Assembly: GCA_035489755.1 (NCBI GenBank)
Contig: DATGZK010000018.1
Span: forward strand, 62,001 to 126,000
DNA from: UBA9160 sp035489755
GTDB lineage: Bacteria > Myxococcota_A > UBA9160
DNA: 64,000 nt
Direction of reading: 5' to 3'
Positions 25,772 through 34,668 of the stretch are shown piece by piece (within the stretch, counting starts at the first letter, position 1; each line of letters starts with the position of its first letter). The notes below the pieces were generated by a model. That model searched no databases. It saw only the letters and a program-made list of their open reading frames with translations, and was not told the origin of the DNA. The position numbers and the translations under genes are program-made.

Positions 25772-26776
25772 CTACGGCGCCGCTCCGAAGATCTCGCGCT
25801 GCGCCCGCCGCAAGAAAAGGAGCCCGATCGCCGCGTTAAAGAAGATGAAGAAGTTGTGCATCACGAGGCCGAAAGCCGCCATCTCTCCGGCATGCGCGGG
25901 GACGAGCACGGTCCAGAGCGTGATTGCTACCGCACGCAAGGGACCCGGGACGGCAGCACCGAAAAACACAACCGGGAGGTAGCCCAGCACCTGGCCGAAG
26001 CTGAGCGTGACCCCGAAGAGTCTCATCACCAGCGTATACGCGACGACTCCCGCCAGTAGCGCCGGTGAGCGCAGCAAGACGATCGTGGCGTATTGCCAAG
26101 GCTTCGCCCGGCGGAAGGCATGGAGAAGGGGCCGCTCTCGCAGCTTCGAACCCGGAAGGATCGACCCATTGAAGTAGAGGAGATGGAAGACGAGCCAGAG
26201 CGCGGCGACAAGGGCGACCAGCGGGATCACGTGGAAGACCGGCGGAAGCGAGTCCCAGCGGAGCGCCACGCCGAAGGTCGCCCATGCGAGCAGATAGTAG
26301 AACTCGCAGAACATGATGAACAGCATGCTTGAACCGACCTGCCAGCCTGGAACACCCTCGCGGCGGTGGAGGTACACCGCCATGGCACCCTTGCCGACTT
26401 GCTCGTTCACAATGGAGAGGATGTATGTGCTGGCGCGCACCGGGAGGATATCCAAGTAGCTGACGCGTGCGTTGAACCAGTTGACCACCCGATAGAGCAC
26501 GAGCGAGTCGATCGCGAAGTAGAAAAGCGAGTAGGGGATGACGATCATGAGGAAAGCGCCCCAGTCGACCCGCTCGAAGATGCCGAGGAGATAGGGGACG
26601 AGCTCGTGGTGTTGCCGAGCCGCCGCGGTGCTCACGTTGTGGTAGAGCCAGAAGAAGCAGACCGCGGTGATCCCCCACGGCAGGAGCCGCTGCCATGCGG
26701 CTCCGCGGCGCCGCTCGAGAGGGACCGCGCCCGCCGACTCGGTGTGCGGGCCGTTGCGGGCGCCGCCTTCGCTCAC
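25772..26776 (-). CDS. Multi-pass membrane protein, LPG-synthase-TM-like
   Basis: The 334-aa protein has about eight membrane spans. The segment STYILSIVNEQVGKGAMAVYL and the general layout recall the flippase-like lysylphosphatidylglycerol-synthase membrane domain (UPF0104), but no synthetase domain is attached. The match is loose and function is unknown. Its ATG overlaps the stop of the NDUFA9-like gene by 4 bp, and it precedes the LMF-like gene, suggesting an envelope-lipid unit. Confidence 0.5.
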   Translation of the reverse strand: MSEGGARNGPHTESAGAVPLERRRGAAWQRLLPWGITAVCFFWLYHNVSTAAARQHHELVPYLLGIFERVDWGAFLMIVIPYSLFYFAIDSLVLYRVVNWFNARVSYLDILPVRASTYILSIVNEQVGKGAMAVYLHRREGVPGWQVGSSMLFIMFCEFYYLLAWATFGVALRWDSLPPVFHVIPLVALVAALWLVFHLLYFNGSILPGSKLRERPLLHAFRRAKPWQYATIVLLRSPALLAGVVAYTLVMRLFGVTLSFGQVLGYLPVVFFGAAVPGPLRAVAITLWTVLVPAHAGEMAAFGLVMHNFFIFFNAAIGLLFLRRAQREIFGAAP

Positions 26777-27693
26777 GAGCGCACCGGCGCGAGGATGCAG
26801 TGGCGGAGCGTCTCGTCGAGCGGAGTCAGCGCAAGCCCGAGCACCCGGCAGGCGGGAGCCGGGTCAATCTCGTCATCGTGTTCAAGCACCTCGAGCATGG
26901 GTCGGGTGATCGGCGGATTCGTGAGCGTGCGCTCTGCGAGAAAGGCGAAGGCGCGGGCGAGCAAAAGGGGCAGCGGCACGATGCGAGGCCGTCGGTGCAG
27001 CAGCGAGGCCGCGCGCAGGACGAGCTCGCGGTGCGTAACGGATTCCGGTCCTGCGAGATCGAGGCTCCCTCCCCGCTCGTCGTCGTGCGCGGCGGCGAGG
27101 ATGGCCGTTGTCACGTCTTCGGCGTCGATCGGCTGCTCCCGACTCGCGCCGCCGCGTACGAGCGGCACGATGCGACCCATGGCCTTGGCTCGCAGCGCGA
27201 GGGCCGCGGGTTCGCCGGCACCGAGCACCATCGGGAGGCGGATCACCGTCGTGGGAACCGCGCGTCCGAGGAGAATCGCCTCGGCGCGGCCCTTGGAGGC
27301 CAGACAGGCGTTTCCGGAGCCCGCGTTTGCGCCAAGGATCGAGAGGTACACGATGCGCCGGACGCCGGCCTTCTCCGCTGCGGCCACGATCGCGTGGGCC
27401 GTGGACTCGTGTGCCTCGGCATAGCGCGTGCGCGAACTCTCTTTCAGGATGCCGACGAGATGCACGATGGCGTGGCAGCTCTCGGCGGCCCGCGCCAACC
27501 CGTCGACGTCGCGATAGTCGACGACCGCGCAATCGAAAGGCGCTCCGAGCGCGCGCACGGCGGAAGCGGCCTGCTCCGAGCGCACCGCCGCGCAAGCCGC
27601 CGCCGCAGCTCCAGGGGGACTCTGCTCGGCTACGCGTCGCAGCAGCCGCTGACCCAGGTGGCCATTTGCTCCCGTGATCAGGATCCGCTTCAC
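26773..27693 (-). CDS. NAD(P)-binding epimerase-like protein (NmrA/NDUFA9 type)
   Basis: The 306-aa atypical extended SDR starts with the Rossmann motif KRILITGANGHLGQRLL. HAIVHLVGIL and RIVYLSILGANA follow, with a C-terminal half rich in Arg and Leu. The HLVGIL pattern is typical of the complex-I NDUFA9-like family, which lacks the usual YxxxK centre and binds NADPH without known turnover. The GTG at 27693 is the only start that gives the glycine motif at the N-terminus. It is the first gene of the 27693-22917 operon and divergent from the hydrolase-membrane fusion. Confidence 0.78.
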   Translation of the reverse strand: MKRILITGANGHLGQRLLRRVAEQSPPGAAAAACAAVRSEQAASAVRALGAPFDCAVVDYRDVDGLARAAESCHAIVHLVGILKESSRTRYAEAHESTAHAIVAAAEKAGVRRIVYLSILGANAGSGNACLASKGRAEAILLGRAVPTTVIRLPMVLGAGEPAALALRAKAMGRIVPLVRGGASREQPIDAEDVTTAILAAAHDDERGGSLDLAGPESVTHRELVLRAASLLHRRPRIVPLPLLLARAFAFLAERTLTNPPITRPMLEVLEHDDEIDPAPACRVLGLALTPLDETLRHCILAPVRS

Positions 27694-27809
27694 GTCGTCC
27701 CGGCCTTTTCCTGGCGTTGCGACGCCGGACAGAGAGCGCCGCCTTGGGCTCGCGGCCCGTGGCGTGCGACCATAGCACCCGGATTCGTCCTTCTCGTAAG
27801 GGAGCAGCC

Positions 27810-29381
27810 GTGAGGCGCGTCGTCCAGCTGGTCTTTGGGGCTGCCTTTCTCGTGTGCGTCGGTGCAACGGTCGTGCTCGCGCGGCGGGACCGAAACGGTC
27901 CGGCCCATGCCGATCTCGAAATCGCGGGCGGCATCCCGGCAACGCTGTACCTGCCCGCCGAGCCCGTCCCCGGTACTCCGATGCTGCCCGCTCCGCCTCC
28001 GCGCGGCGAGCGTCCACCAGCGGTCGTGCTGGTTCATGGCTTTGCGGGCGACCGCATCGTCGTGAGCAGCCTTGCGCGCCGGCTCGCCCAGAGTGGTTAC
28101 GCGGTGCTGGCGATCGACGTGCGGGGCCACGGGGCCAACCGCAACCCGGTTCCCGACGGTCGCGCGCGTCCGGACTGGCTGTTTCAGGATCTCTCCGCGG
28201 CCGTCGAGTATCTGCGTGGCTCTCCCTATGTGGATGGCTCTCGCATCGTGCTGATGGGGCATTCGATGGGTGCCGCTGCGGCGCTCGACTTCGCGACGCG
28301 CGATTCGGGCATCGATGGCGTCGTCGCCATCTCGGGAGTGCAGACCCTCGTGGGCCCGTACCGCCCGCCAAACGTCCTTTTCCTGTCCGCCTCCGCGGAT
28401 CCCCCCGTGCTGCGAGGGCGCACCGCGGCACTTGCGGGTCATCTCGCAGGTGTCGACCCGGCGGAGGACGGCAAGACCTACGGCGACTTGGCACGCGGCA
28501 CGGCGGTGCGGCTTGAAGAGGTGCCAGGCGTCAATCATTTGACGATCGTGTTCTCCACTTCCGCTGCGTCGCGGATCCTTCGCTGGCTCGATGCCGTGTT
28601 TCGCGTGGATCGCGGCTCCGGTCCGCCGTCCGACCTCGCGGATCGGCGCCTTCTGCCACTCGCCGTTGCGATGGCGGGAGCTCTCGTCCTTCTCGCCGGG
28701 GTCGGCTTCGTGTGCGGTCGCCTCGCGCACGGGCTCGAGGATCGACCCGCCCGCGGAGGCGCCGCAGGGCTTGCGATGCTCGCCGCCGGGTTGCTGGTGG
28801 CAATGGCGGTCCTCGCCGTTGGTGTGCCGGCCGCCTTCCTTTCCCTCGAGGTCGGTGATGTCGTGGTGTCACTCTTCGCGGTCGCCGGAGGTCTCTTGCT
28901 TTGCGCAGGTGCTCTCCGCGGCTTCCCTATTCCTGTGCGGGAGCTGCGTCTTGCGCTTTTGCCCGGTGCGCTCGGCTTCGCGGGCGTGTACCTCCTGCTG
29001 ACGCCGCTTGGCGTTGTGGGGCACCGGACGGCACCCACCGCGGCGCGTTTTCTCGTTGCGGCTGGCGCCACTGTACTCTTGCTGCCTTTCTTCCTCGCCT
29101 TTGAAGCAGCTCTTCGGCGTGGCGGCCTCATGAGAGCGACGCTTCTCGGTGTGAGCGGGCGCGTCCTCGTCGTCGCAGCGGTCGTGGTGGGCGTTCGGAC
29201 GGGGGTGGTTCCCCCGGTGGTGATGCTGATGGTTCCGATGCTCGCGATCCTTTCCGGACTGTGCGAGGTCTTTGCAACGGGTGTCTATGCCGCATCGGGC
29301 AATTGGCTGGTGATCGCGGTTGCAGAGAGCACGTGGCTCGCCTGGGTCGTGGCGACCATCTTTCCCCTGCGCGCCGGCTAG
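27810..29381 (+). CDS. Alpha/beta hydrolase fused to a polytopic membrane domain
   Basis: The 523-aa protein has an N-terminal membrane anchor, then an alpha/beta hydrolase domain (residues 40-275) with oxyanion motif VLVHGFAG, nucleophile Ser152 in GHSMG and catalytic His in GVNHLTI. A C-terminal half follows with about eight hydrophobic spans and no recognised motif. The hydrolase most likely faces the periplasm if the anchor is inserted conventionally. The substrate is unknown; a membrane lipid or exported ester would suit the layout. The GTG start has an AAGGGAG site. Its end overlaps the convergent MFS gene by 4 bp. Confidence 0.7.
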   Translation: MRRVVQLVFGAAFLVCVGATVVLARRDRNGPAHADLEIAGGIPATLYLPAEPVPGTPMLPAPPPRGERPPAVVLVHGFAGDRIVVSSLARRLAQSGYAVLAIDVRGHGANRNPVPDGRARPDWLFQDLSAAVEYLRGSPYVDGSRIVLMGHSMGAAAALDFATRDSGIDGVVAISGVQTLVGPYRPPNVLFLSASADPPVLRGRTAALAGHLAGVDPAEDGKTYGDLARGTAVRLEEVPGVNHLTIVFSTSAASRILRWLDAVFRVDRGSGPPSDLADRRLLPLAVAMAGALVLLAGVGFVCGRLAHGLEDRPARGGAAGLAMLAAGLLVAMAVLAVGVPAAFLSLEVGDVVVSLFAVAGGLLLCAGALRGFPIPVRELRLALLPGALGFAGVYLLLTPLGVVGHRTAPTAARFLVAAGATVLLLPFFLAFEAALRRGGLMRATLLGVSGRVLVVAAVVVGVRTGVVPPVVMLMVPMLAILSGLCEVFATGVYAASGNWLVIAVAESTWLAWVVATIFPLRAG

Positions 29382-30508
29382 CGTTCCGGTGCCGGGGCGC
29401 GACGCATGCGCGCCAGGGCGAATGCGGCGGCGGTAATCGCGAGGCACCAGAGGCTCGAGGTCGCGAGTCCCGCGCCAAGACCCACGGCGTCCCCAAGCGC
29501 GCCCGTCATCCAGGGGATCGCGAACCCGCCCAGGGCGCCAGCGCCGGCGACCAGACCCGCAGCGGTGCCGCTGGCGAACGGGAACTCGGCGCCGGCGAGC
29601 GCGATCATGACGGGATAGACGGCGCCGAGGGCGAGACCGGAGGCCAGGGTCACGAGTTCGAGCTGCGGGATTCGCGCCCAGAGAGCAGCGGCGAGGATCA
29701 GCGCACCGCCGATTCCAGCGGCCGCAAGGAAGCGAGTCCCGAGGCTTCGGCCGAGACCGAGCATGGCGAGGCGGCCGCCCAACAGGCCGAGCCAGAAAGT
29801 GCTGATCGCCATCTGTCCACGCGCTGGAGGGAGCACCAGGAGTGTGTGCGCCCATGGGACGGCGAAGAGTGTCACCGCGGTCTCGACGCCGACGTAGGCG
29901 AACCCCACCACGGCCAGCGCGAGGAGGGGAAGCGTAAAGATGCGATCGCCCGCGTGGGCGGCTGCACGCTTGGGTGGTGCTGGCAGGCGAACCCAGCTTG
30001 CCCAGGCAGCGAGCAGCACGAAGATCGCGCCGGTCGCGTGGAAGCTCCACGTCCAGTCCCCTACACGCGCAAGCCATCCGATGAGGGGAGGGCCCGCGAC
30101 CGCGCCTGCGGTAGCGCCCGCATGCAAGAGGGCGAGCGGCTTTGCGGCGTGGGCGCCGCTTTCGCGAATGACCACCGCATTGAGCAGCGTATCGTAGAAG
30201 CCCGCTCCCATGCCGAGCAGGACGAGGTGGGCGAAGGCTTGCCAGAAGCTCACGTTGTGGCCCAGTGTGAGCAGGGCGAGGGCCGCGACGAGGAGCGCGG
30301 CCACAAACAGAGGCCGCCGTGGGAAGCGATCGACCAGCGGTCCGGCAGCGGTGACCCCTGTTCCCGCACCGAGCGCGACGGCGGCGCCGAGAAGCCCGGA
30401 GCGGGAGAGGTCCATGCCGAGCGCCGTCGCCAGATCGGCCTGATTGGCGCCCACAAGGACGAGAACGACGCCAAAGGCGAGGAAGGCCGCAAAGCCTACA
30501 GGGAGCAA
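29378..30508 (-). CDS. MFS transporter
   Basis: The 376-aa protein has about eleven or twelve hydrophobic spans. It is a major facilitator, with loop motif GPLVDRFPRRPLFVAALL after span 2 and a glycine-rich fold throughout. It resembles the compact FucP/YbjJ-like carriers; the substrate is not predictable. The gene is monocistronic by position: it converges on the hydrolase-membrane fusion and follows the SUF operon after 13 bp on the same strand, so read-through from suf transcription is possible. Confidence 0.8.
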   Translation of the reverse strand: MLPVGFAAFLAFGVVLVLVGANQADLATALGMDLSRSGLLGAAVALGAGTGVTAAGPLVDRFPRRPLFVAALLVAALALLTLGHNVSFWQAFAHLVLLGMGAGFYDTLLNAVVIRESGAHAAKPLALLHAGATAGAVAGPPLIGWLARVGDWTWSFHATGAIFVLLAAWASWVRLPAPPKRAAAHAGDRIFTLPLLALAVVGFAYVGVETAVTLFAVPWAHTLLVLPPARGQMAISTFWLGLLGGRLAMLGLGRSLGTRFLAAAGIGGALILAAALWARIPQLELVTLASGLALGAVYPVMIALAGAEFPFASGTAAGLVAGAGALGGFAIPWMTGALGDAVGLGAGLATSSLWCLAITAAAFALARMRRAPAPER

Positions 30509-30521
30509 GCCGACTCGGACG

Positions 30522-30851
30522 TCAGGTGAGATTCAGCTCGAGACGCGCCGCCTCGGTCATCATGCTCGGGTTCCAAGGTGGATCCCAGACGACCTCCACT
30601 TTCGCCTCGGCGACACCAGCGAGCGCGGCCACTTTCTCTTCCACCTCGGGCGGCAGGCTGCCCGCGACGGGACACATGGGAGAGGTGAGTGTCATGCGGA
30701 TCTGCACCGCGTTCGTCGGGCTCACGTTCACCTCGTAGATGAGGCCGAGCTCATAGATGTTGACGGGAATCTCCGGATCGTAACACGAGCGCAGCACTTC
30801 GATCACTCGATCCCGGAGCGATTCGTGGGTGACGGCGGGCGCGGTCTCCAT
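30522..30851 (-). CDS. sufT: SufT/MIP18-type (DUF59) Fe-S assembly protein
   Basis: The 109-aa protein has the DUF59 core VIEVLRSCYDPEIPVNIYELGLIY, then TLTSPMCPVAG with the conserved Cys, and EVVWDPPWNPSMMTE. Family members help deliver Fe-S clusters, and the group often closes SUF operons, as here, 25 bp after sufU. The ATG at 30851 has a GAGAGGA site; the longer frame would overlap sufU. Confidence 0.85.
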   Translation of the reverse strand: METAPAVTHESLRDRVIEVLRSCYDPEIPVNIYELGLIYEVNVSPTNAVQIRMTLTSPMCPVAGSLPPEVEEKVAALAGVAEAKVEVVWDPPWNPSMMTEAARLELNLT

Positions 30852-30876
30852 CGGGTGTCCTCTCGTGGCGGCGACC

Positions 30877-31341
30877 CTACTCCGTCGAGACGGGATCGGC
30901 CCGTCCCTCAAGAGCAGAGTGAAGGGCATGCCAGACGAGTGTCGCGCACTTCACGCGCGCGGGATACTCGCGAACCCCCGAGAATACAGTGAGCTTGCCG
31001 AGGGCCTTCTGCTCGTCGGCCGAGGGCTCTGCCCGGGACTCACCAACAACCAGGAGGTCGTGAAATCGCTGGAAGAGCTGTTCGGCGTCTGCGAGCGACC
31101 GGCCCTTCACGCTCTCTGTCATCATGGACGCCGACGCCGTCGAGATCGCGCACCCCGAACCTTCAAACCCCACGTCGCGCACCACGCCGTCTTCCACCCG
31201 CAGCTGGACGGTCACCTTGTCGCCGCAGAGCGGGTTGTAGCCTTCCGCGCGCCGATTGGCGCCCTCCACCTTGCGGAAATTCCGGGGCCGCTTGTTGTGG
31301 TCCAGGATCACGGATTGGTAGAGCTCGCGGACGTCCGACAT
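30877..31341 (-). CDS. sufU: Fe-S cluster assembly/sulfur-transfer protein SufU
   Basis: The 154-aa protein has the three SufU cysteines: Cys39 with Asp41 in NPLCGD, Cys64 in GSGCAIS and Cys132 in RVKCATL. The roughly 18-residue insertion between the second and third cysteine separates SufU from IscU. In Gram-positive systems SufU binds zinc and takes sulfur from SufS. No sufE is present, in keeping with a SufS-SufU pair. It starts immediately after the sufS stop codon, with no gap. Confidence 0.92.
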   Translation of the reverse strand: MSDVRELYQSVILDHNKRPRNFRKVEGANRRAEGYNPLCGDKVTVQLRVEDGVVRDVGFEGSGCAISTASASMMTESVKGRSLADAEQLFQRFHDLLVVGESRAEPSADEQKALGKLTVFSGVREYPARVKCATLVWHALHSALEGRADPVSTE

Positions 31342-32571
31342 TTAGGCGAAAACCTCCGCCACCTTGCCAAGCCCTGCCACAAGCGCGTCGATCTCATCCC
31401 GCGTGTTGTAGAACGCGAGGGAAGCACGTGCCGTCGCGGGAACGCCGAAGCGATCCATCACCGGCTGCGCGCAGTGATGGCCGGTGCGGATGGCGATGCC
31501 TTCTTGGTCGAGGATCGTTCCCACGTCGTGGGGGTGCACGCCCTCCATGACGAACGAGAGCACGCTCGCCTTCTGACGCGCCGTCCCAATCAGGCGCACG
31601 CGACGCACGCCCTCCAGTGCCCGGGTGCCGTAGGCGAGGAGCTCCGTCTCGTAGGCCGCAATCGAGTCGATCCCCACCGACTGCACGTACTCGATCGCAA
31701 CCCCGAGCCCGATGGCGCCTTCGATGTGGGGCGTCCCGGCCTCGAACTTGTACGGCAGCACGTTGTAGGTGGTTTTCTCAAAGGTCACGGAGGCAATCAT
31801 GTCGCCACCGCCTTGCCACGGCGCCATCGCTTCGAGCAGCTCGCTTCGCCCATAGAGCGCGCCAATCCCCGTCGGCCCATACAGCTTATGACCGGAGAAG
31901 CAATAGAAGTCGCAGCCGAGATCGCGAACGTCCACCCGGGTGTGGGCGACGGCTTGTGCGCCATCGACCAGCACGGGCACACCTCGCTCGTGCGCCAGCT
32001 CGGTGATTTCCCGCACGGGGTTCACGGTGCCGAGCGCATTCGAGACGTGGGCGAGGGCCAAGAGCTTTGTGCGTGGGCCGAGTAGGCGTGGGAGCTCATC
32101 CAGCATGAGCTCGCCGCGGTCGTCGATCGGCAAAACGCGCAGGCGCGCGCCCTTCTCCTCGCACAGCATCTGCCAGGGAACGATGTTCGAATGGTGTTCC
32201 ATGGCAGAAATCAGCACCTCGTCTCCCGAACCGACGTTTGCCCGGCCCCAGCCCTGGGCTACGAGATTGATGGCCTCCGTCGTTCCACGGGTGAACACGA
32301 TCTCGCTCGGGTGGGCTGCGCCGAGGAAGCCCTGAACCTTTGTGCGCGCGTGCTCGAAGGCAGCCGTCGAGCGCTGCGAGAGCTCGTACACCCCGCGGTG
32401 AATGTTTGCGTTGTCGCGCTCGTAGTAGTGCACGAGCGCGTCGATCACGGCGCGCGGCTTTTGCGTGGTGGCGGCGTTGTCGAGATAGACGAGGGAATGG
32501 CCGCTCCGCAATGTCTGATGCAGGATCGGAAAGTCCTCGCGCAGGCGCTTCACATCAAGGTTGCCCCTCAC
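31342..32571 (-). CDS. sufS: Cysteine desulfurase SufS
   Basis: SufS takes sulfur from cysteine to form an enzyme persulfide. The 409-aa class V aminotransferase fold has LVYLDNAATTQKP at the start, EHHSNIVPW, the PLP Lys in SGHKLYGP and the persulfide Cys in RTGHHCAQPV. The GTG start overlaps the sufD stop as GTGA and gives a normal N-terminus (GNLDVKRLREDFPIL); the longer frame reads back into sufD. It lies between sufD and sufU in the operon. Confidence 0.95.
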   Translation of the reverse strand: MRGNLDVKRLREDFPILHQTLRSGHSLVYLDNAATTQKPRAVIDALVHYYERDNANIHRGVYELSQRSTAAFEHARTKVQGFLGAAHPSEIVFTRGTTEAINLVAQGWGRANVGSGDEVLISAMEHHSNIVPWQMLCEEKGARLRVLPIDDRGELMLDELPRLLGPRTKLLALAHVSNALGTVNPVREITELAHERGVPVLVDGAQAVAHTRVDVRDLGCDFYCFSGHKLYGPTGIGALYGRSELLEAMAPWQGGGDMIASVTFEKTTYNVLPYKFEAGTPHIEGAIGLGVAIEYVQSVGIDSIAAYETELLAYGTRALEGVRRVRLIGTARQKASVLSFVMEGVHPHDVGTILDQEGIAIRTGHHCAQPVMDRFGVPATARASLAFYNTRDEIDALVAGLGKVAEVFA

Positions 32572-33902
32572 AGCACCCCTGCCTCCTCGCGCGCGAGGCG
32601 CTCGAGCAGGAGCTCCTCGATCTCGTCCCGCAGCGGCTCTTGCTGGATGCGGGACGTCACCTCGGACGAAAAAGCGCGCATCAGAAAGCGTCGGGCGGAG
32701 GCCGCGTCGATGCCGCGGGTCTGCAGATAGAACAGTGAAGCCTCGTCGAGCTGCCCAATGGTCGAGCCATGGCTGCATTTCACATCGTCCGCTGCGATCT
32801 CAAGCTGCGGCTTACTGTCGACCTCGGCGTCTCGGGAAAGCAGCAGGTTCTTGTTGGTCTGACGCGCGTCGGTCTTCTGGGCACCCTCACGCACCACGAT
32901 CCGGCCGTGAAAGACACCCCGTGCCGCTCCGCTCAAGATGCCCTTGTAGAGCTGCCGGCTTGTGCCATGGGGGCGGGCATGGTCGATCAGGGTGTGGTTG
33001 TCCACGAGTTCGCGGCTGCTCGCGATGTAGAGACCGTCGAGCGTACATTCTGCGCCCTCGCCTGCGAGATGCGCCGATACGTCCTTGCGCACCAGAGCGC
33101 CACCGAGGGAGAAGTCGTGCGCCGTAAATCGGCTATCGCGGGCCTGCTCCACGTGGACGTCCGAGATATGAAAGTTGTGGCGACTGTCGCGCTGAAGTCG
33201 CACGAGATCGAGCTGTGCGTTGGCTTCGAGCCGCACCTCCGACACCGCGTTTGTGAAGCCGGGACCGGCGTCAAGGGAGACGTAGTCTTCGATCACCGTG
33301 GCGTGGCTGCCCCGTCCGATCAAGACCAGCGTGCGCGGATACGAGACCCTCTCCTTGTGGTCGGGACGCGAGAGGTACACCACATGGATTGGGGCCTCGA
33401 CCGTGACGCCTTCGGGCACCTGCACAAGTGCGCCGTCGTGCAGAAAGGCGGTATTGAGCGCTACAAACGACGCGGCGTCGTAGGGAGCGAGCTTCGCCAG
33501 CTGCGGCTCCAGTCGCTCGGGCGCGTGTTCGAGCACGTTGGCGACGCTCTCGACATAGGGACTCCCCGAAAGCGCACGCGGCGCCGAAAAGCGCGGCGCA
33601 AAGCAGCCGTTCACGAAAACGAACAGGCTGCAGGCATAGACTGGGAAGGAACTGTGTTCGACATCGTCCCGGGAGAGCTCGGCAGCGCCATCGGAAGCGA
33701 GCTCGAATGCGCGCTCCGCGATCGGTGTGACGCTGGTGTAGCGCCACTCCTCCTGCTTTGTGCTGGGGAATCCGAGCTCGGCGAAACGCGCGAAAGCGTC
33801 CTTGCGTAGCGCTTTCAGCCAGCCGGGAGCCGTCGCGCCGAGCGTGCGCTCGAAGCGCTCGAACGCGTCGCCGTAGTGCTGTCGGGGATCCAGGGCTGCC
33901 AT
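32568..33902 (-). CDS. sufD: SUF scaffold subunit SufD
   Basis: The 444-aa protein belongs to the SufB/SufD beta-helix family. It has an N-terminal helical part with PSTKQEEWRYTSVTPI, and a C-terminal half with EANAQLDLVRLQRDS, GKILSGAARGVFHGRI-like repeats and CSHGSTIGQLDEASLFYLQTRGI. SufD pairs with SufB and SufC to build and hand over Fe-S clusters. The ATG at 33902 follows the sufC stop by a single base. Confidence 0.94.
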   Translation of the reverse strand: MAALDPRQHYGDAFERFERTLGATAPGWLKALRKDAFARFAELGFPSTKQEEWRYTSVTPIAERAFELASDGAAELSRDDVEHSSFPVYACSLFVFVNGCFAPRFSAPRALSGSPYVESVANVLEHAPERLEPQLAKLAPYDAASFVALNTAFLHDGALVQVPEGVTVEAPIHVVYLSRPDHKERVSYPRTLVLIGRGSHATVIEDYVSLDAGPGFTNAVSEVRLEANAQLDLVRLQRDSRHNFHISDVHVEQARDSRFTAHDFSLGGALVRKDVSAHLAGEGAECTLDGLYIASSRELVDNHTLIDHARPHGTSRQLYKGILSGAARGVFHGRIVVREGAQKTDARQTNKNLLLSRDAEVDSKPQLEIAADDVKCSHGSTIGQLDEASLFYLQTRGIDAASARRFLMRAFSSEVTSRIQQEPLRDEIEELLLERLAREEAGVL

Positions 33903-33903
33903 T

Positions 33904-34668
33904 TCAGCGCCCCGCACCTCCATCGATCCACGCGTAGCCCTTCTCCTCAAGCTCCAATGCCAGTTCCTTGCCACCGGACTTGGTGATCCGGCCCGAAGCG
34001 AGCACGTGGACGAAGTCCGGCACGATGTAATCGAGCAGCCGCTGGTAGTGAGTGATGACAATCATGGAGCGATCGGGCGAGCGCAGCGAGTTCACGCCGT
34101 TCGAGACGATGCGCAGCGCATCGATGTCCAGACCCGAATCCGTCTCGTCCAGGATGGCCAGCCGCGGCTCGAGCACGGCCATTTGCAGCACTTCGTTTCG
34201 CTTCTTCTCACCACCCGAGAAACCTTCGTTGATCGACCGGTTCATCATCTTCTCGTCGATCTGCATGAGCTTCATCTTTTCCCGAACAAGCGCAAGGAAA
34301 TCGATTGCGTCGAGCTCCTCCTGGCCCCGGTGCCGACGGCCGGCGTTCAGGGCCGTCTTGAGGAAGTACATGTTGGAAACGCCGGGGATCTCGACCGGAT
34401 ATTGAAACGCGAGGAAAATGCCTTCCCGCGCGCGCTCTTCCGGCGCAATGTCGAGCAGGTTTCGGCCGAAGTAAGAGACCTTGCCGCGCGTGACCTCGAT
34501 CGAGGGCTTGCCCGCAAGCACGCCCGCGAGCGTGCTCTTGCCGCTACCGTTCGGGCCCATCACCGCATGGACCTCGCCCGCGCGCACGACGAGGTCGATC
34601 CCGTGCAGGATCTCCTCACCGCCGGCCGAGGCATGGAGGTCCTCGATCTCGAGCAGGGGCGCGTTCAT
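33904..34668 (-). CDS. sufC: SUF ATPase subunit SufC
   Basis: The 254-aa ABC ATPase has Walker A GPNGSGKST, a SufC-type signature (NEGFSGGEKKRNEVLQM), Walker B LAILDETDSGLD and the switch His in VITHYQRLL. SufC drives conformational change of SufBD during cluster assembly. The ATG overlaps the sufB stop by 4 bp (ATGA). Confidence 0.96.
   Translation of the reverse strand: MNAPLLEIEDLHASAGGEEILHGIDLVVRAGEVHAVMGPNGSGKSTLAGVLAGKPSIEVTRGKVSYFGRNLLDIAPEERAREGIFLAFQYPVEIPGVSNMYFLKTALNAGRRHRGQEELDAIDFLALVREKMKLMQIDEKMMNRSINEGFSGGEKKRNEVLQMAVLEPRLAILDETDSGLDIDALRIVSNGVNSLRSPDRSMIVITHYQRLLDYIVPDFVHVLASGRITKSGGKELALELEEKGYAWIDGGAGR

Noticed and set aside
28869..30077. A 402-aa minus-strand frame spanning the hydrolase fusion and MFS genes
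   Set aside because: It overlaps two genes with clear domain content in other frames, and its Arg/His-rich composition is not protein-like.
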